From Quercus robur (lineage: Eukaryota > Streptophyta > Magnoliopsida > Fagales > Fagaceae), in the NCBI RefSeq assembly GCF_932294415.1, contig NC_065535.1, positions 82,109,862 to 82,173,861 of the forward strand: DNA of 64,000 nucleotides, written 5' to 3'. Below, piece by piece: positions 62,613 through 64,000 of this stretch (its first letter is position 1; each line of letters starts with the position of its first letter). Both the position numbers and the translations under genes were made by a program. The notes below the pieces were generated by a model, which saw nothing but the letters and a program-made list of their open reading frames with translations, was not told where the DNA came from and ran no database searches.

Positions 62613-62840
62613 AATCTAGTCGTAATTTTAAAGTTGGGAGGTCTGAACAAGTTTTAATGTTTTCACACTAATTTGAGCTTTCAAAATGCATTATAGTTTT
62701 CAAGGTAAATTCAGTTTTGATATTGATAAAATTTTAGAACTTTTTTCTATTACTTTTTGGTGGATTTCAGACTCTCTCATTGTGGATTTAAAGATATAAA
62801 TTTTCTTGAAGTAAACATAATTTGCTTCTTGTGACTTTTC
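62613..62840. other. Short intergenic stretch
   Basis: Continuation of the sequence that the LINE interrupted. Nothing recognised. Confidence 0.5.
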
Positions 62841-63336
62841 ACCTGTGTCAAAAGACCCAGGTCTAACTATTAGCCTGTTGAAGCATGACACATAACAAGG
62901 CGATAAAAAGACTCCGACACTGACCATTCATGATCATTTGGCCCATTCTTGACTATGAATTCCTAAACCAAAATATTTAATATTATTGAAGCATCACATT
63001 AATTTCAATACAATGCCAAAAACTTGGCCAAAATAATGAAAAACTTTCTTTCTTTCTTTCTTTTAGGAATCAGACGGTTGAAAGAACATAAAAAGATTGT
63101 GGCGTTCCGCACACATCAAAATAACCCGGGTCTAACTATTAGCCTATCAAAGCATGATACAGAGTAAGTCGACAAAAACGGCCCCAATACTGACCATTCT
63201 TGTTCATATGGTCCATTCTTAACTATGAGTTCCTAAACTGAAATATTAATGAAGCAATATTGCATTAAACAATTTAACTTCAATACAATGCCAAAAACTT
63301 GGCCAAAATAGCGAGAAACTTTCTTTCTTTCTTTCA
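62841..63336. repeat. Diverged direct duplication, about 270-bp period
   Basis: Segments 62841-63062 and 63110-63336 are collinear: GGTCTAACTATTAGCCT, then CAATACTGACCATTCTTG-like, CAATGCCAAAAACTTGGCC and CTTTCTTTCTTTC occur in order in both. Divergence by eye is about 15%, with indels. Non-coding. Confidence 0.75.
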
Positions 63337-64000
63337 ACTTTCAACCATTAGAAAAAAGGTTGGTGGATATTTTATGATCTTAATGGTAGGGGAGAAGAAT
63401 GTATGGGGGAAGTTATGGAGCTTTGAGTTTTCCCAAATATTTGCTACCCTGCAACACTGCAATTTTTGCTAATAGTGTTGCCTGAAATTGTAACCAAAAG
63501 TGAATATGATAAGATCATACAGAAAAATGTGGGGGAAAAAAAAGGAGAGGAAGGACGAAAGGATAAAAGTTTAATTGTCTTAAGTGAAACGTACAAAGCA
63601 AACATTCAAAGAGTTTCTGTAGAGGTTCAAATCCCATCAAATGTAGGACAAGATGTGTTGTGATCTTCCCCAACATCCCCATCATATAATATAACCTAGC
63701 TATATATTTACATCTTACGTTTTTTTGAGTGAAAAAGATGTGCTCAATTTTCGTTTGGATTTTTCCATAGCTTTTGAAATAGAAGATGGTACAAAAATTG
63801 AAAAATGTGATTATTATTGGGCCCAAAAATCGGCATCACGGAATGGGGTATGTGACAAGAAGTATATAGAACCAAATTTATAGGTTGATCTTTGTTGTCT
63901 CTGATATAAAGCAAAAAGGTGGGGAATATGATGCCTCTATTACGAGGTTGATGAAGAGATGATGCATAGTATAATGATATCACTAGCGAAAAAAATAAAA
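63337..64000. other. Right edge, no gene recognised
   Basis: Short overlapping frames on both strands (63466-63663 plus, 63515-63826 minus) have no domains. Nothing else seen. Confidence 0.45.

Overview
This is nuclear DNA from a flowering plant. It is AT-rich, with long A/T runs, large intergenic gaps, GT-AG introns and plant-specific gene families (G-type lectin receptor kinases, a DUF1644 zinc-binding protein) set among many transposable elements. The mix of short inverted-repeat elements, a tRNA-derived SINE and L1-type LINEs suggests a woody eudicot, possibly in or near Fagaceae. That placement is an impression, not a measurement. No prokaryotic operons, CRISPR arrays or organelle genes were seen.

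Layout. 1-11000: almost gene-free. It holds one eIF3b-like exon on the minus strand at the left edge, two SINEs, a probable solo LTR, several inverted-repeat elements, and tandem or degenerate repeats. 11103-11597: an intact single-exon DUF1644 gene with a TATA box. 11600-19000: intergenic DNA with a GC-ended hAT-type element, a SINE, a solo LTR and the first of two 1.1-kb hAT-type copies. 19048-23538: a lectin receptor kinase pseudogene with three younger elements in its introns. 23978-24899 (minus): a three-exon gene for a small DnaJ-type cysteine-rich protein. 25249-32272: a nested pair of LINEs, a full-length one sitting exactly at the 5' junction of an older 5'-truncated one, with both target-site duplications readable. 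33155-34312: the second 1.1-kb hAT-type copy. 36444-39789 and 42972-46606: two lectin receptor kinase genes with matching seven-exon structures. The second looks fully intact (about 807 residues); the first carries two single-base shifts in homopolymers. 50879-55950 (minus): a 5'-truncated LINE whose ORF2 is nearly whole. 57342-62598: a decayed LINE of another subfamily.

How it fits together. The three receptor-kinase loci lie in the same orientation and form a tandem cluster typical of this family: plasma-membrane receptors with an outer lectin/PAN region and an inner Ser/Thr kinase. One copy is dead, one borderline and one apparently functional, the usual birth-and-death pattern. Most of the remaining structure comes from repeated transposition. 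Exact target-site duplications were read by eye for four 8-bp hAT-type insertions (a fifth differs at one base), one 9-bp MULE-type insertion, one SINE (a second differs at one base) and two LINEs (a third differs at one base).

No unmistakably new biological system was found. The most interesting items are the nested LINEs, the near-intact LINE ORF2 with an RNase H domain and a long overlapping upstream frame, the MULE that may carry captured host sequence, and the hAT-type pair that seems to keep the acidic tail of a transposase.
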